A DNA stretch of 8,298 nt, from assembly GCA_047514575.1 (NCBI GenBank), contig JAKZYH010000650.1:1-8298 (forward strand), written 5' to 3'. The notes beneath the pieces were generated by a model. It made no database searches and was not told where the DNA came from. It saw only the letters and a program-made list of their open reading frames with translations. This document shows positions 1-6,514 of the stretch, piece after piece. This stretch comes from CAUZIZ01 sp047514575 (lineage in GTDB: Bacteria > Acidobacteriota > UBA6911 > RPQK01 > JAJDTT01). Both the position numbers and the translations under genes were made by a program. Numbering within the stretch: position 1 is the first letter of the stretch; each line of letters starts with the position of its first letter.

Positions 1-3000
1 CGTATACACACAGTGGTGAATTCGTAATGGACCTTGGAAAGGTTCATACGCTTGGCAGAATAGTCGTCAAGCCCGAAAAGTTCCAGTACTTCGAGGTCTG
101 GCTTTCGCTTTCGGCCACAGGCTTTTCTGGAACCCACCCGAACTCCTTTCTTGCTCGTGACGACCTTGTTGCGCTAGGGACGACGTCCAGTCAAGAAGGG
201 GCCATCTACTTCGATGGTGTTGGGGCCCGGCACATATTTGTCATCGCAAACAACTTCAATGTTGGCAGCGAGGACTACGTCGAGATCAACGAAATCGAAG
301 TTTATCAGGTGGTCGAGCCTCCGACGTTCACCAAGGCCTTTGCCCCCGCGGCCATTGCCCTGGAAGGCACCAGCACCCTAACTTTTACCATCACTAACTC
401 GTCAAGCACGGCGGATGCGGAGAGTCTCAGCTTTACGGACACTCTTCCTGCCGGGGTTGTGGTGGCGGCCGCACCGAATGCCTCAACGACCTGTACGGGA
501 GGCATCTTGACGGCAGCAGCCGGCTCGGGTTCGATCAGTTACAGCGGTGGTTCGGTCTCAAGAAGCTTGTTGTTCGGGCTCCCAACGAGCTGCACGGTTA
601 AGGCCGACGTCACGGGCAGTACGGCCGGAAGCCACCTCAACACGTCGGGCACGCTCACGTCGTCGCTGGGAGACAGCGGCACGGCCAGCGATACGCTCAC
701 GGTAAGTCCGCCTCCGACACCCACCGCGACGGTTGCGGCGACCGCTACTCCCACTGCCACCGCTACTGCCACGGCTACCCCCACTGCCACCGTCACTGTG
801 ACCCCCACCGCCACCGCCACCGCGACGACCACTCCCACTGCCACTGTCACCGCGACCCCCACTGCCACCGGTACCCCGACACCCACCGCCACTACCGTGT
901 CGCCCACAGCCACAGCATCCGCCACTTCGACCGCTACCGCGACCCCGACCCCAACCGTTACTGTCGAGGCGTCGACCCCCACTGCCACTGCTACCCCGAC
1001 ACCAACCGCGACTGCCACTGCGACCGCGACTGCCACTAACGAGCCGCCGGCTCCTACTTCCTCAGGCCCGTCGTTTGTCCGCCCAATTTCGGGACCTGGC
1101 TTCGAGTGGACTGGATCTGCTTACGCGAAAAAATCAATCGACGGACCCTTCGGGGCGTTTTCCCGTTCCGTTAACCTAGTCCAGCGCGGAAATCAGTATT
1201 TCGGCTACGTCAATGAGGATCGACCTTTTCGATGGGTCCAACCCCCTGACAACCCGGACCATGTGTGCATCTATCCAAACATCGGCGTTCAGATCCAATT
1301 TGCAGAACCAGGACTACTAGCGTGGGTCAAGCGGCGACTACAGGACACCCTTGGGCTCCAGGAGGAAGAAAGATTCTGTATGACGGTGACAGCTAAGGAC
1401 CAGAATGCTCGTCCGTCAGCATGGAAGATCGAGAGCAAAGTGGGCCTCAACGTGGGCCTCACATACAACATTGAAATGGTAGACCAGGATGGCGATACGA
1501 AGCCGGAATCCATGAATTTTGGCCCTTTCTTTGACGATCCTTTCATCAATCTGCCCATCGAGTGTGAGGACGTGGATGGAGACGGAAACCCGGACTTCGT
1601 GAAGCTGGCGACTAAGTTTGGTGTGAATCTCAACTTCCTAACCTTCCCTTTTACGAGTGCAGTAGAGGTTCGGCGACAACTGTATCTTCCCCTGGCGGAC
1701 ACCAACGGCGACGGAGCCAATGACAGTCCTGCCTTTGATTTCGATAAGGATGGCCGGCCCGATCCCGGGATTTTTCAGCTCAACCCGTTCTTCGCAGGTC
1801 CTCCCAATCCTGAGGTGGAGCACAAGCTGCACTTTGCCCATTTTGGGGATGGGTTCGGCATCTTCAGCCAGATCACCCTCTTCAATTTGGATCGCGATCG
1901 ATCAGCCGCCGTGAAGATCATCCTGCGAGATGACGATGGCAACCCTCTCAATGTCGACCTCGCAGGAGAGGACGTGCAAGGGGAGAAGCACCTACAGATT
2001 GCCGCCGGAGGTCTGAGCGTCCTGCGCACCGATGGTGTGGGCCCCTTGGCTGTGGGGTCCGTCACGGTGACCTCGAATCGGCCTCTGGCCGGAGTCATTT
2101 TATTCGGAGGTGCCTTTGGAGTGGCGGGCGTGGGTAGCAGCCAGGTCATGACAAATGGCTTCGTGGCCCCCATGGAGAGCAAGACAGCCGATTTCATCAA
2201 CACCGGAGTCGCTGTTGCAAGCTTGGAAGCAGTCCCGAACACGCTGCAGGCGTCGCTCTGGGATAGTGAAGGGATGCAACTGGCGACAGCGCAGTTGATA
2301 GTGGCGGGGAATGGTCACAAGGCCCTTTTTGTCAACGAGCTTAATTGGATTCCGACGCAGGACTTCTCGGATTTCAGCGGAATCTTGAAGGTGCAGACCA
2401 CGGGGAGAGTGGCCGCTACTGTAATCCAGACTCGACCCGGCGAGTTCGCCACGCTGCCGGTGGCGCCGAGGCTCCCTTTCGGGGAACCCGCTTCCCAATC
2501 AGTGCAAAATGTGGCCTTCCAGAATGGAGCGGTGCTGGACCAGGAACTCTATTTTGCGCAGTTCGCAGATGGAGACACTCTCTTCAGCCAGATCATCCTC
2601 CTCGCCCTGGATACCACACAAAGCACGAACACGAGAATCACCCTGCGAGACGGCGAAGGCAACCCGCTTAGTGTCGACCTCGACGGCGAAGTGGTTCAAG
2701 GAGAAAAGGAGCTGGTCATTCCGGCCGGAGGGCTGAGGGTTCTGGAGACGGATGGCCTGGGAGACGTAACCGTGGGCTCGGTGACCGTTGCCTCAGACCG
2801 GCCTCTGGCTGGGGTGATCCTCTTTGGAGGCGGCATCGGCACGGCCGGTGTGGGCAGTAGCCGGCTCTTACCCGTGGGCCTACTAGCCGCCATGGAGAGT
2901 GACTCCTCGAACGGAATCAACACGGGTATAGCGGTGGTCAACCTGACAAGCGACACGAATACGCTGCAGCTGAGACTGCTGGACGATCAGCACAACCTGT

Positions 3001-3221
3001 TGGCTACCGCTGAAAGATCCGTGCCCGGGTCGGGCCACTTCGCCGCCTTTGTGAATGAGTTCGGGTGGAAAACACCTGGGGGGCAGGACCTGGCTCCGGA
3101 CTTCTTCTCGAACTTTGTCGGCCTTTTTGAAGCCTCCAGTTCCGGAAACGCTGCGGCCACAGTCATTCAGACCCGTCCTGGCTTCTTCGCCACCCTGCCC
3201 GTGGTACCGAGCTCGAACTGA
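1..3221 (+). CDS. Large multidomain secreted or surface protein, 5' end missing
   Basis: The frame is open to the left edge, and the residues before the first ATG (nt 27) continue a discoidin-like strand (SGEFVMDLGKVHTLGRIVV), so that ATG is internal and the true start and any signal peptide lie upstream. Numbering from that Met: 1-94 resembles the end of an F5/8 type C (discoidin) carbohydrate-binding domain, closing with EINEIEVY. Residues 98-227 resemble a DUF11/DUF7933 beta domain with Cys156 and Cys189. Residues 228-337 are a Pro/Thr/Ala linker. Residues 350-480 are unassigned. Residues 486-579 hold four DxDxD calcium-type loops. Residues 601-814 and 841-1061 are tandem copies of one domain rich in Gly and beta-formers. 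The protein ends SSN with no LPXTG, PEP-CTERM or membrane anchor visible. A secreted or surface-attached binding protein is inferred; no catalytic motif was found. The specific role is unknown. Confidence 0.85.
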   Translation, partial: YTHSGEFVMDLGKVHTLGRIVVKPEKFQYFEVWLSLSATGFSGTHPNSFLARDDLVALGTTSSQEGAIYFDGVGARHIFVIANNFNVGSEDYVEINEIEVYQVVEPPTFTKAFAPAAIALEGTSTLTFTITNSSSTADAESLSFTDTLPAGVVVAAAPNASTTCTGGILTAAAGSGSISYSGGSVSRSLLFGLPTSCTVKADVTGSTAGSHLNTSGTLTSSLGDSGTASDTLTVSPPPTPTATVAATATPTATATATATPTATVTVTPTATATATTTPTATVTATPTATGTPTPTATTVSPTATASATSTATATPTPTVTVEASTPTATATPTPTATATATATATNEPPAPTSSGPSFVRPISGPGFEWTGSAYAKKSIDGPFGAFSRSVNLVQRGNQYFGYVNEDRPFRWVQPPDNPDHVCIYPNIGVQIQFAEPGLLAWVKRRLQDTLGLQEEERFCMTVTAKDQNARPSAWKIESKVGLNVGLTYNIEMVDQDGDTKPESMNFGPFFDDPFINLPIECEDVDGDGNPDFVKLATKFGVNLNFLTFPFTSAVEVRRQLYLPLADTNGDGANDSPAFDFDKDGRPDPGIFQLNPFFAGPPNPEVEHKLHFAHFGDGFGIFSQITLFNLDRDRSAAVKIILRDDDGNPLNVDLAGEDVQGEKHLQIAAGGLSVLRTDGVGPLAVGSVTVTSNRPLAGVILFGGAFGVAGVGSSQVMTNGFVAPMESKTADFINTGVAVASLEAVPNTLQASLWDSEGMQLATAQLIVAGNGHKALFVNELNWIPTQDFSDFSGILKVQTTGRVAATVIQTRPGEFATLPVAPRLPFGEPASQSVQNVAFQNGAVLDQELYFAQFADGDTLFSQIILLALDTTQSTNTRITLRDGEGNPLSVDLDGEVVQGEKELVIPAGGLRVLETDGLGDVTVGSVTVASDRPLAGVILFGGGIGTAGVGSSRLLPVGLLAAMESDSSNGINTGIAVVNLTSDTNTLQLRLLDDQHNLLATAERSVPGSGHFAAFVNEFGWKTPGGQDLAPDFFSNFVGLFEASSSGNAAATVIQTRPGFFATLPVVPSSN
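708..1037 (+). repeat. Pro/Thr/Ala low-complexity repeat encoding an interdomain linker
   Basis: About 110 codons built almost wholly from Pro, Thr, Ala and some Val and Ser, in variants of P-T-A-T and A-T-A-T. The DNA is a degenerate repeat in which CCCACTGCCAC recurs several times. All units are multiples of 3 nt, so gain or loss of units would change linker length without breaking the frame. Such tracts are known as extended, often O-glycosylated stalks in secreted bacterial proteins; glycosylation here is not demonstrated. A long open frame on the opposite strand (Val/Ala/Gly repeats) is a by-product of this composition. Confidence 0.9.
1482..1763 (+). other. Four DxDxD-type calcium-binding loops in the large surface protein
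   Basis: Four loops fit the pattern D-x-D/N-x-D-x-x-x-D/E: residues D486/D488/D490/E494, D515/D517/D519/D523, D558/N560/D562/D566 and D571/D573/D575/D579, counted from the Met at nt 27. The spacing matches EF-hand-like, dockerin or thrombospondin type 3 loops, which bind Ca2+ and stiffen secreted proteins. They lie between the unassigned middle domain and the paired C-terminal repeats. Calcium binding follows from the motif, not from direct evidence. Confidence 0.7.
1827..2468 (+). repeat. C-terminal tandem domain, copy 1
   Basis: Codes for residues 601-814 of the large protein (counted from nt 27), starting LHFAHFGDG and ending FATLPVAP. It aligns with copy 2 without gaps for about 170 residues at a constant offset of 240. 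Shared landmarks are FSQI, LRD..GNPL.VDL.GE, VQGEK, RPLAGVILFGG, AGVGSS, NTG.AV and ATVIQTRPG. Many Gly turns and alternating hydrophobics suggest an all-beta fold. Similar paired domains occur in uncharacterised secreted proteins of Acidobacteriota; function unknown. Confidence 0.85.
2547..3209 (+). repeat. C-terminal tandem domain, copy 2
   Basis: Codes for residues 841-1061 of the large protein, starting LYFAQFADG and ending FATLPVVP. It keeps all the landmarks of copy 1. It differs by a net 7-residue insertion near residues 1015-1029 (KTPGGQDLAPDFFSNF against IPTQDFSDF). Conservation is also plain at DNA level, for instance CGGCCTCTGGC in both copies, consistent with a duplication that has since diverged. 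Confidence 0.85.
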
Positions 3222-3248
3222 GGATTGGGGCAGCGTAGTAGACGGGCG

Positions 3249-3881
3249 ATGAGTAATCCGGGTTATCGCCGCGGAGCGCTGGGATTCGGTCTGGCAAGCG
3301 TTGTAGGTCTGGCGATTTTCCTCTTGTCGCTGCAGATGGTTTCCCTTCTCATCCCTACCTCGGGTCTCTTGGCTCGACTTGTGGTCATCCCTGGGCTGCT
3401 CCTGGCTTCCTTGACGGTAGGCGCGTTGGGAGCAGCTTTCCTGAAACTGGGTTGGAGGGCGATCCTGGGGTTCGGACTAGGGTTCCTGGTAGGGGAATCG
3501 TTTCTCTGGGTTATGTTCCTGCTGGTTTTCCCTTCTCAACCGGGGACGCTGGAGCAGCTTCTGCACGTGCCCATCGCGCTCTTGGTCGGCCTCGGACTCG
3601 CCAGTGCCGTCGGGACTGCTTTTCTCCGCTTTAGTTGGAAGGCAATCTTGATCGGCGCGAGCGCATTCGGAGTTGGCAGTGCGGCGGGAGGTCTCGTGAA
3701 CTCCCTGCTCCATCTTCTGCTTTTCTCCTTCTTTCCTGTCTACTTGTCCTGGCCATCCCCTGGTCCTGACGGCGATCTGATGAAGACTTTAGGCTACTCT
3801 ACCATGGGCCTCGTGTTCATCGTCCTTCCCCATGCCCTGGGCGGCGCGATGCTTGCTGCAAGGCTAGAAGAAATCAGGTAA
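3249..3881 (+). CDS. Six-helix integral membrane protein of unknown family, internally duplicated
   Basis: 210 residues from ATG 3249. An upstream in-frame TTG (3225) would add eight polar residues, but GAGGA sits directly against it, so the ATG is preferred; neither has a good Shine-Dalgarno. About six hydrophobic segments are visible, near residues 9-34, 39-62, 70-95, 106-127, 131-163 and 183-204, rich in Gly and Ala. A repeat is visible: residues 59-82 (ALGAAFLKLGWRAIL, then Gly-rich) against 119-142 (SAVGTAFLRFSWKAIL, then Gly-rich), 60 residues apart. The Lys/Arg-x-x-Trp-Arg/Lys-Ala-Ile-Leu core may be a membrane-entry motif. No catalytic motif was recognised. The gene starts 27 nt after the surface protein gene and ends 13 nt before the acyltransferase, so cotranscription is likely. 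An envelope role is inferred from position only. Confidence 0.75.
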   Translation: MSNPGYRRGALGFGLASVVGLAIFLLSLQMVSLLIPTSGLLARLVVIPGLLLASLTVGALGAAFLKLGWRAILGFGLGFLVGESFLWVMFLLVFPSQPGTLEQLLHVPIALLVGLGLASAVGTAFLRFSWKAILIGASAFGVGSAAGGLVNSLLHLLLFSFFPVYLSWPSPGPDGDLMKTLGYSTMGLVFIVLPHALGGAMLAARLEEIR

Positions 3882-3894
3882 CCTCGCCAGTTTG

Positions 3895-4827
3895 ATGAAC
3901 GCTCTTATGAAACAGTTGGGTCTGGCGTTGGTACATTTCCTCGCTGTGCTGCCTCACGGTCTCATGAAGATCCTGGCAAACGTGTCTAGGTGGCTCATGT
4001 GGCAGCGAAATGGCAGGCTGCGCAAAGTCACGGAGTGTAATCTCGAAATCAGTTTTCCGGATCTTCCCGAAGAAGAGCGCACACAACTTGCTCGCAATAG
4101 TTTGCACGAGTTGAGTCTCAGCATTCTCGAACTCGGTCGAACCTGGCTTTGGCAATTGGAGCGTCTTGAGCAGCAAGTTGATCGTGTCGTCGGAGCGGAT
4201 CATCTACGCGCCGCCGTCGCGAACGGCAGAGGTACCGTTGTGTTGTTGCCGCATCTGGGTAATTGGGAGCTTGCCAATTTCTTACTTAGTCGACGTTATC
4301 CAATCACGACTTTGTATCGGCGGCCAAAAACAACAATTTTCGGCGACATGATTCGTCAGGTGCGACAAAGAGGAGGGGCCGAGCTGGTAGCGACCGGGGC
4401 GTCAGGAGTGCGAGCCCTGCTCACTACGTTGAGGATCGGTCGCATGGTGACGTTGCTACCCGATCAGGTTCCACCCCTGAGATTTGGCAAGTTCGCACCA
4501 TTTTTCGGAGAGCCGACGCTGACGATGACGCTGGCAACCAACCTTATCCACCGCACCAATGCGAAGGCAGTGTGTGGCTACTGCAAACGGCTACCTGACG
4601 GCAAATTCGAAATGGTGTTTCGCCCTGTAGACACAGCGATCTACGACGCGGACTGCAGCACCGCCCTGGCAGCGCTGAACAAGTCGGTAGAGCGTTGTGT
4701 GATGGAATGCCCCGAGCAATATCAATGGGAGTACAAGCGCTTTAAGATATTGCCGAATCTGCAAAAGCGCGACTACTTTGGTCACTGCAACCCCAGCGGC
4801 GACAACCTTCGTCATCGCCAGGCCTGA
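3895..4827 (+). CDS. Lipid A biosynthesis acyltransferase, LpxL/HtrB family
   Basis: 310 residues from ATG 3895, the usual length for this family. Members transfer an acyl chain from acyl-ACP to the lipid A precursor at the inner face of the cytoplasmic membrane. Seen here: an N-terminal hydrophobic stretch (about 9-37), the family-like NLEISFPDL (49-57), the catalytic H-x4-E motif as H120-LGNW-E125, LLPDQVPP (187-194), FFGEPTLTMTLATNL (203-217) and the C-terminal QYQWEYKRFK (275-284). Residues after DYFGH form a short, unusual tail. The stop is 7 nt before the GT9 gene, and the six-helix protein gene ends 13 nt upstream, so an operon is likely. A TTG one codon upstream of the ATG and an ATG at 3907 are alternative starts; no clear ribosome site settles this. 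Acyl chain and position cannot be read from the sequence. Confidence 0.9.
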   Translation: MNALMKQLGLALVHFLAVLPHGLMKILANVSRWLMWQRNGRLRKVTECNLEISFPDLPEEERTQLARNSLHELSLSILELGRTWLWQLERLEQQVDRVVGADHLRAAVANGRGTVVLLPHLGNWELANFLLSRRYPITTLYRRPKTTIFGDMIRQVRQRGGAELVATGASGVRALLTTLRIGRMVTLLPDQVPPLRFGKFAPFFGEPTLTMTLATNLIHRTNAKAVCGYCKRLPDGKFEMVFRPVDTAIYDADCSTALAALNKSVERCVMECPEQYQWEYKRFKILPNLQKRDYFGHCNPSGDNLRHRQA

Positions 4828-4834
4828 AGTCCTA

Positions 4835-5887
4835 ATGGACGCCATGATCTCAATGGGTGCGAAGGTTCCTCGTAAGGTACTGGTTGTTCGTCTGGGCGCC
4901 ATCGGAGATGTGGTGAACGCTCTGGTCTTCGCTAGTGCCCTCAAAGATGCGGCGCCGGAGACAAGTATCGGCTGGGCCGTACACCAGCTGGCAGAACCCC
5001 TGGTGCAAGGGCATCCAGCCCTGGACCGGGTACACGTGTGGCCGAGATCCGAAGGCCTGGGTGGTTTTTGCCAGGTGTTGAAGGAGATTCGCCTCCAGGC
5101 TTACGATTTGGCGGTGGATCTGCAGCGCATCACCAAGAGCTCCTTGTTGGCTCGACTCAGCGGAGCTCGGCGGGTGCTGGGGTTCGACCGCAAACGGGCT
5201 AAAGAACTGAGCTGGATTTGGACCCGGGAACGAATTCCGGAGGGAGATGCCGACTCCCACATGGTGGATCAGTATCTGGAGTTCGCGCGTTATCTTGTTA
5301 TCCCGAATCCGAAGCCGCGACACGATTTCCCCTCCGTCCCCAGGGCGGAGAAGTGGGCCCAGGAGTTGGTCGGGGAGATGGGAGCTGCTCCGATTCTGAT
5401 CCACCTGGGGGCGAGCAAGCCTGCCAACCGGTGGTCACCCCAACGGATTGCTGAACTTGCAGTCGCCTGCTGTAGTGAACTGGACTCACCCGTTTGCCTT
5501 ACCGGAGGAGGTGAGGATCCGGGCACAGCCCGGGCCGCCCTGGAGGCAGCCCGAGGGCTGTCCACGCAGTCGGGACTCTACGACCTGATCGGTTGCACCG
5601 ATCTGAAACAGCTTATTGCGATCAGCGCGCGCGCCCGTCTCTGGATCGGATGCGATACCGGGCCCATGCACATCGCGGCAGCCTGTGGAATACCCGTAGT
5701 TGCCCTCTTCGGTCCGTCTGATCCACGCCGGACCGGGCCTTTCGGAAGGAACGGTCGAATAGTTCGAGTGCCGCCTCCCCTCTCTCCTCGCAATCTGCGC
5801 CGCGACCGTCAGCCACGTCCTGGCCGCATGGAGGACATCACGGTCGAGATGGTACTGCGAGCCGCGGAGGCGATTGTCGGCCGATGA
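4835..5887 (+). CDS. Glycosyltransferase family 9 protein, LPS heptosyltransferase I (WaaC) type
   Basis: 350 residues from ATG 4835, a normal GT9 length. GT9 enzymes add L-glycero-D-manno-heptose from the ADP-sugar to Kdo or heptose of the LPS inner core on the cytoplasmic side. Seen here: N-terminal Rossmann start KVLVVRLGAIGDVVNAL (14-30), YDLAVDLQRITKSSLLARLSG (90-110), GFDRKRAKEL (116-125), the acceptor-to-donor domain junction IHLGASKPANRW (189-200), LTGGGEDPG (222-230) and the donor-site signature IGCDTGPMHIAAACGIPVVALFGPSDP (271-297). GFDR and the GAS-x(5)-W pattern favour WaaC over WaaF. In-frame ATGs at 4844 and 4853 and a TTG at 4778 inside the preceding gene are alternative starts; the last would add 19 residues before the fold. 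The C-terminal region lacks the Cys residues common in this family. Confidence 0.9.
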   Translation: MDAMISMGAKVPRKVLVVRLGAIGDVVNALVFASALKDAAPETSIGWAVHQLAEPLVQGHPALDRVHVWPRSEGLGGFCQVLKEIRLQAYDLAVDLQRITKSSLLARLSGARRVLGFDRKRAKELSWIWTRERIPEGDADSHMVDQYLEFARYLVIPNPKPRHDFPSVPRAEKWAQELVGEMGAAPILIHLGASKPANRWSPQRIAELAVACCSELDSPVCLTGGGEDPGTARAALEAARGLSTQSGLYDLIGCTDLKQLIAISARARLWIGCDTGPMHIAAACGIPVVALFGPSDPRRTGPFGRNGRIVRVPPPLSPRNLRRDRQPRPGRMEDITVEMVLRAAEAIVGR

Positions 5888-6073
5888 CACTATGCTGCGA
5901 CTGGCGGGTGGCAGTAGTTGGAGTCTAGATTGAGGACGATTGCGACCAGTCCCTTCCGAGCTTATGAGAGCACCTACCAACCTGAAACTTGATTCGCAGA
6001 TTCGGACGGAGAAAGGACGTAAACCATTGATCTAAAATTGGATAGGGAATTTTCCAGACTATTGTCCAAAAAC

Positions 6074-6155
6074 CGTGGCGGTGGCCTCCGTGCCGCCGTT
6101 TTTCGAGCTAAAGGCTCGAAGGAAGGAATACGGCGGCTTGGAAGCCACCGCCACG
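6074..6155. repeat. 82-nt imperfect inverted repeat (hairpin or MITE/REP-like element)
   Basis: The outer stem is 12 bp and perfect: 6074-6085 CGTGGCGGTGGC pairs with 6144-6155. After a 6-nt mismatched interval, 6092-6098 GCCGCCG pairs with 6131-6137 (7 bp). After an asymmetric bulge (3 against 10 nt), 6102-6108 TTCGAGC pairs with 6114-6120 around a TAAAG loop. This exceeds chance pairing. It lies 186 nt after the GT9 stop, and a T-rich stretch (6167-6175) begins 12 nt beyond it, too far for a textbook terminator. It may be a palindromic dispersed repeat, or may protect or end the upstream transcript. Confidence 0.75.
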
Positions 6156-6159
6156 CCGG

Positions 6160-6188
6160 CCGAAGTTTCTTTTTCGAATGATCCGGCG
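6160..6188 (+). repeat. 29-nt dispersed direct repeat, copy 1
   Basis: CCGAAGTTTCTTTTTCGAAT followed by GATCCGGCG. It matches copy 2 (6425-6453) at 26 of 29 positions. Its first part, CGAAGTTTC (6161-6169), is also the reverse complement of GAAACTTCG at 6216-6224, and a CCGGC/GCCGG hairpin (6183-6187 with 6196-6200) sits between them. The result is a nested inverted-repeat arrangement. Confidence 0.65.
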
Positions 6189-6212
6189 GTCTGCAGCCGG
6201 GGGCGGCGCTAA

Positions 6213-6286
6213 GCTGAAACTTCGAAAGTCGAAGGTACAAGATACAAGGTACAAACAAGCTCCAAATCCCAAGCATCAAGTTCCAA
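6213..6286. repeat. Degenerate heptanucleotide tract, units NNNNCAA/NNNNGAA
   Basis: The stretch divides into ten 7-nt units, all ending in AA and seven ending in CAA, with one 4-nt interruption (ACAA, 6255-6258). Examples are GGTACAA at 6234 and 6248, GATACAA at 6241, GCTCCAA at 6259 and GTTCCAA at 6280. Unit sequences differ but the 7-nt phase holds. Degenerate heptamer tracts of this kind occur between genes in several bacterial phyla and are often mistranslated as small proteins. Function unknown. Confidence 0.7.
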
Positions 6287-6424
6287 ACGATCGCCCACCA
6301 TCAAGTTCGGCGATCCGACAGAGCCGCGAACGACTTGAGCCGTTAGCAACATGAGGCCAAGTTCCGAGGAGAGAGCTGGACCACTCTTCCCCACGGAGTG
6401 ACGCACGATATCGCCTATCCTCGA

Positions 6425-6453
6425 CCGAAGTTTCTTTCTCGAATGAACCAGCG
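6425..6453 (+). repeat. 29-nt dispersed direct repeat, copy 2
   Basis: CCGAAGTTTCTTTCTCGAAT followed by GAACCAGCG, matching copy 1 (6160-6188) at 26 of 29 positions. As in copy 1, a GC-rich sequence with self-complementarity (CCAGCTGG) follows at once. The two copies lie 265 nt apart in the same orientation. Confidence 0.65.
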
Positions 6454-6514
6454 CCAGCTGGTGGTCCTACTGGTCTGGTGGACATCCGGACCTTCGGATT
6501 CGTATTCATCATGA

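Noticed and set aside
539..1036. Long minus-strand open frame of Val/Ala/Gly repeats
   Set aside because: It is the antisense reading of the Pro/Thr/Ala linker repeat, which leaves other frames open; no ribosome site or family resemblance.
3225..3248. TTG 3225 as the start of the six-helix protein
   Set aside because: The purine run sits directly against the codon with no spacing, and the eight extra residues are polar and unremarkable; ATG 3249 is simpler.
4778..4834. TTG 4778 as the start of the GT9 gene
   Set aside because: It would overlap the acyltransferase gene by 50 nt and add 19 residues before a complete fold; ATG 4835 fits the family length.
6027..6038. TTGATC and TAAAAT near 6030 as a promoter
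   Set aside because: The two hexamers are adjacent rather than 16-18 nt apart, and no suitable -35 lies upstream of TAAAAT.
5974..6279. Minus-strand open frame across the repeat region
   Set aside because: It only reads through the inverted repeat and the heptamer tract, giving Arg/Pro-rich and Leu/Tyr/Trp-rich artefact sequence.
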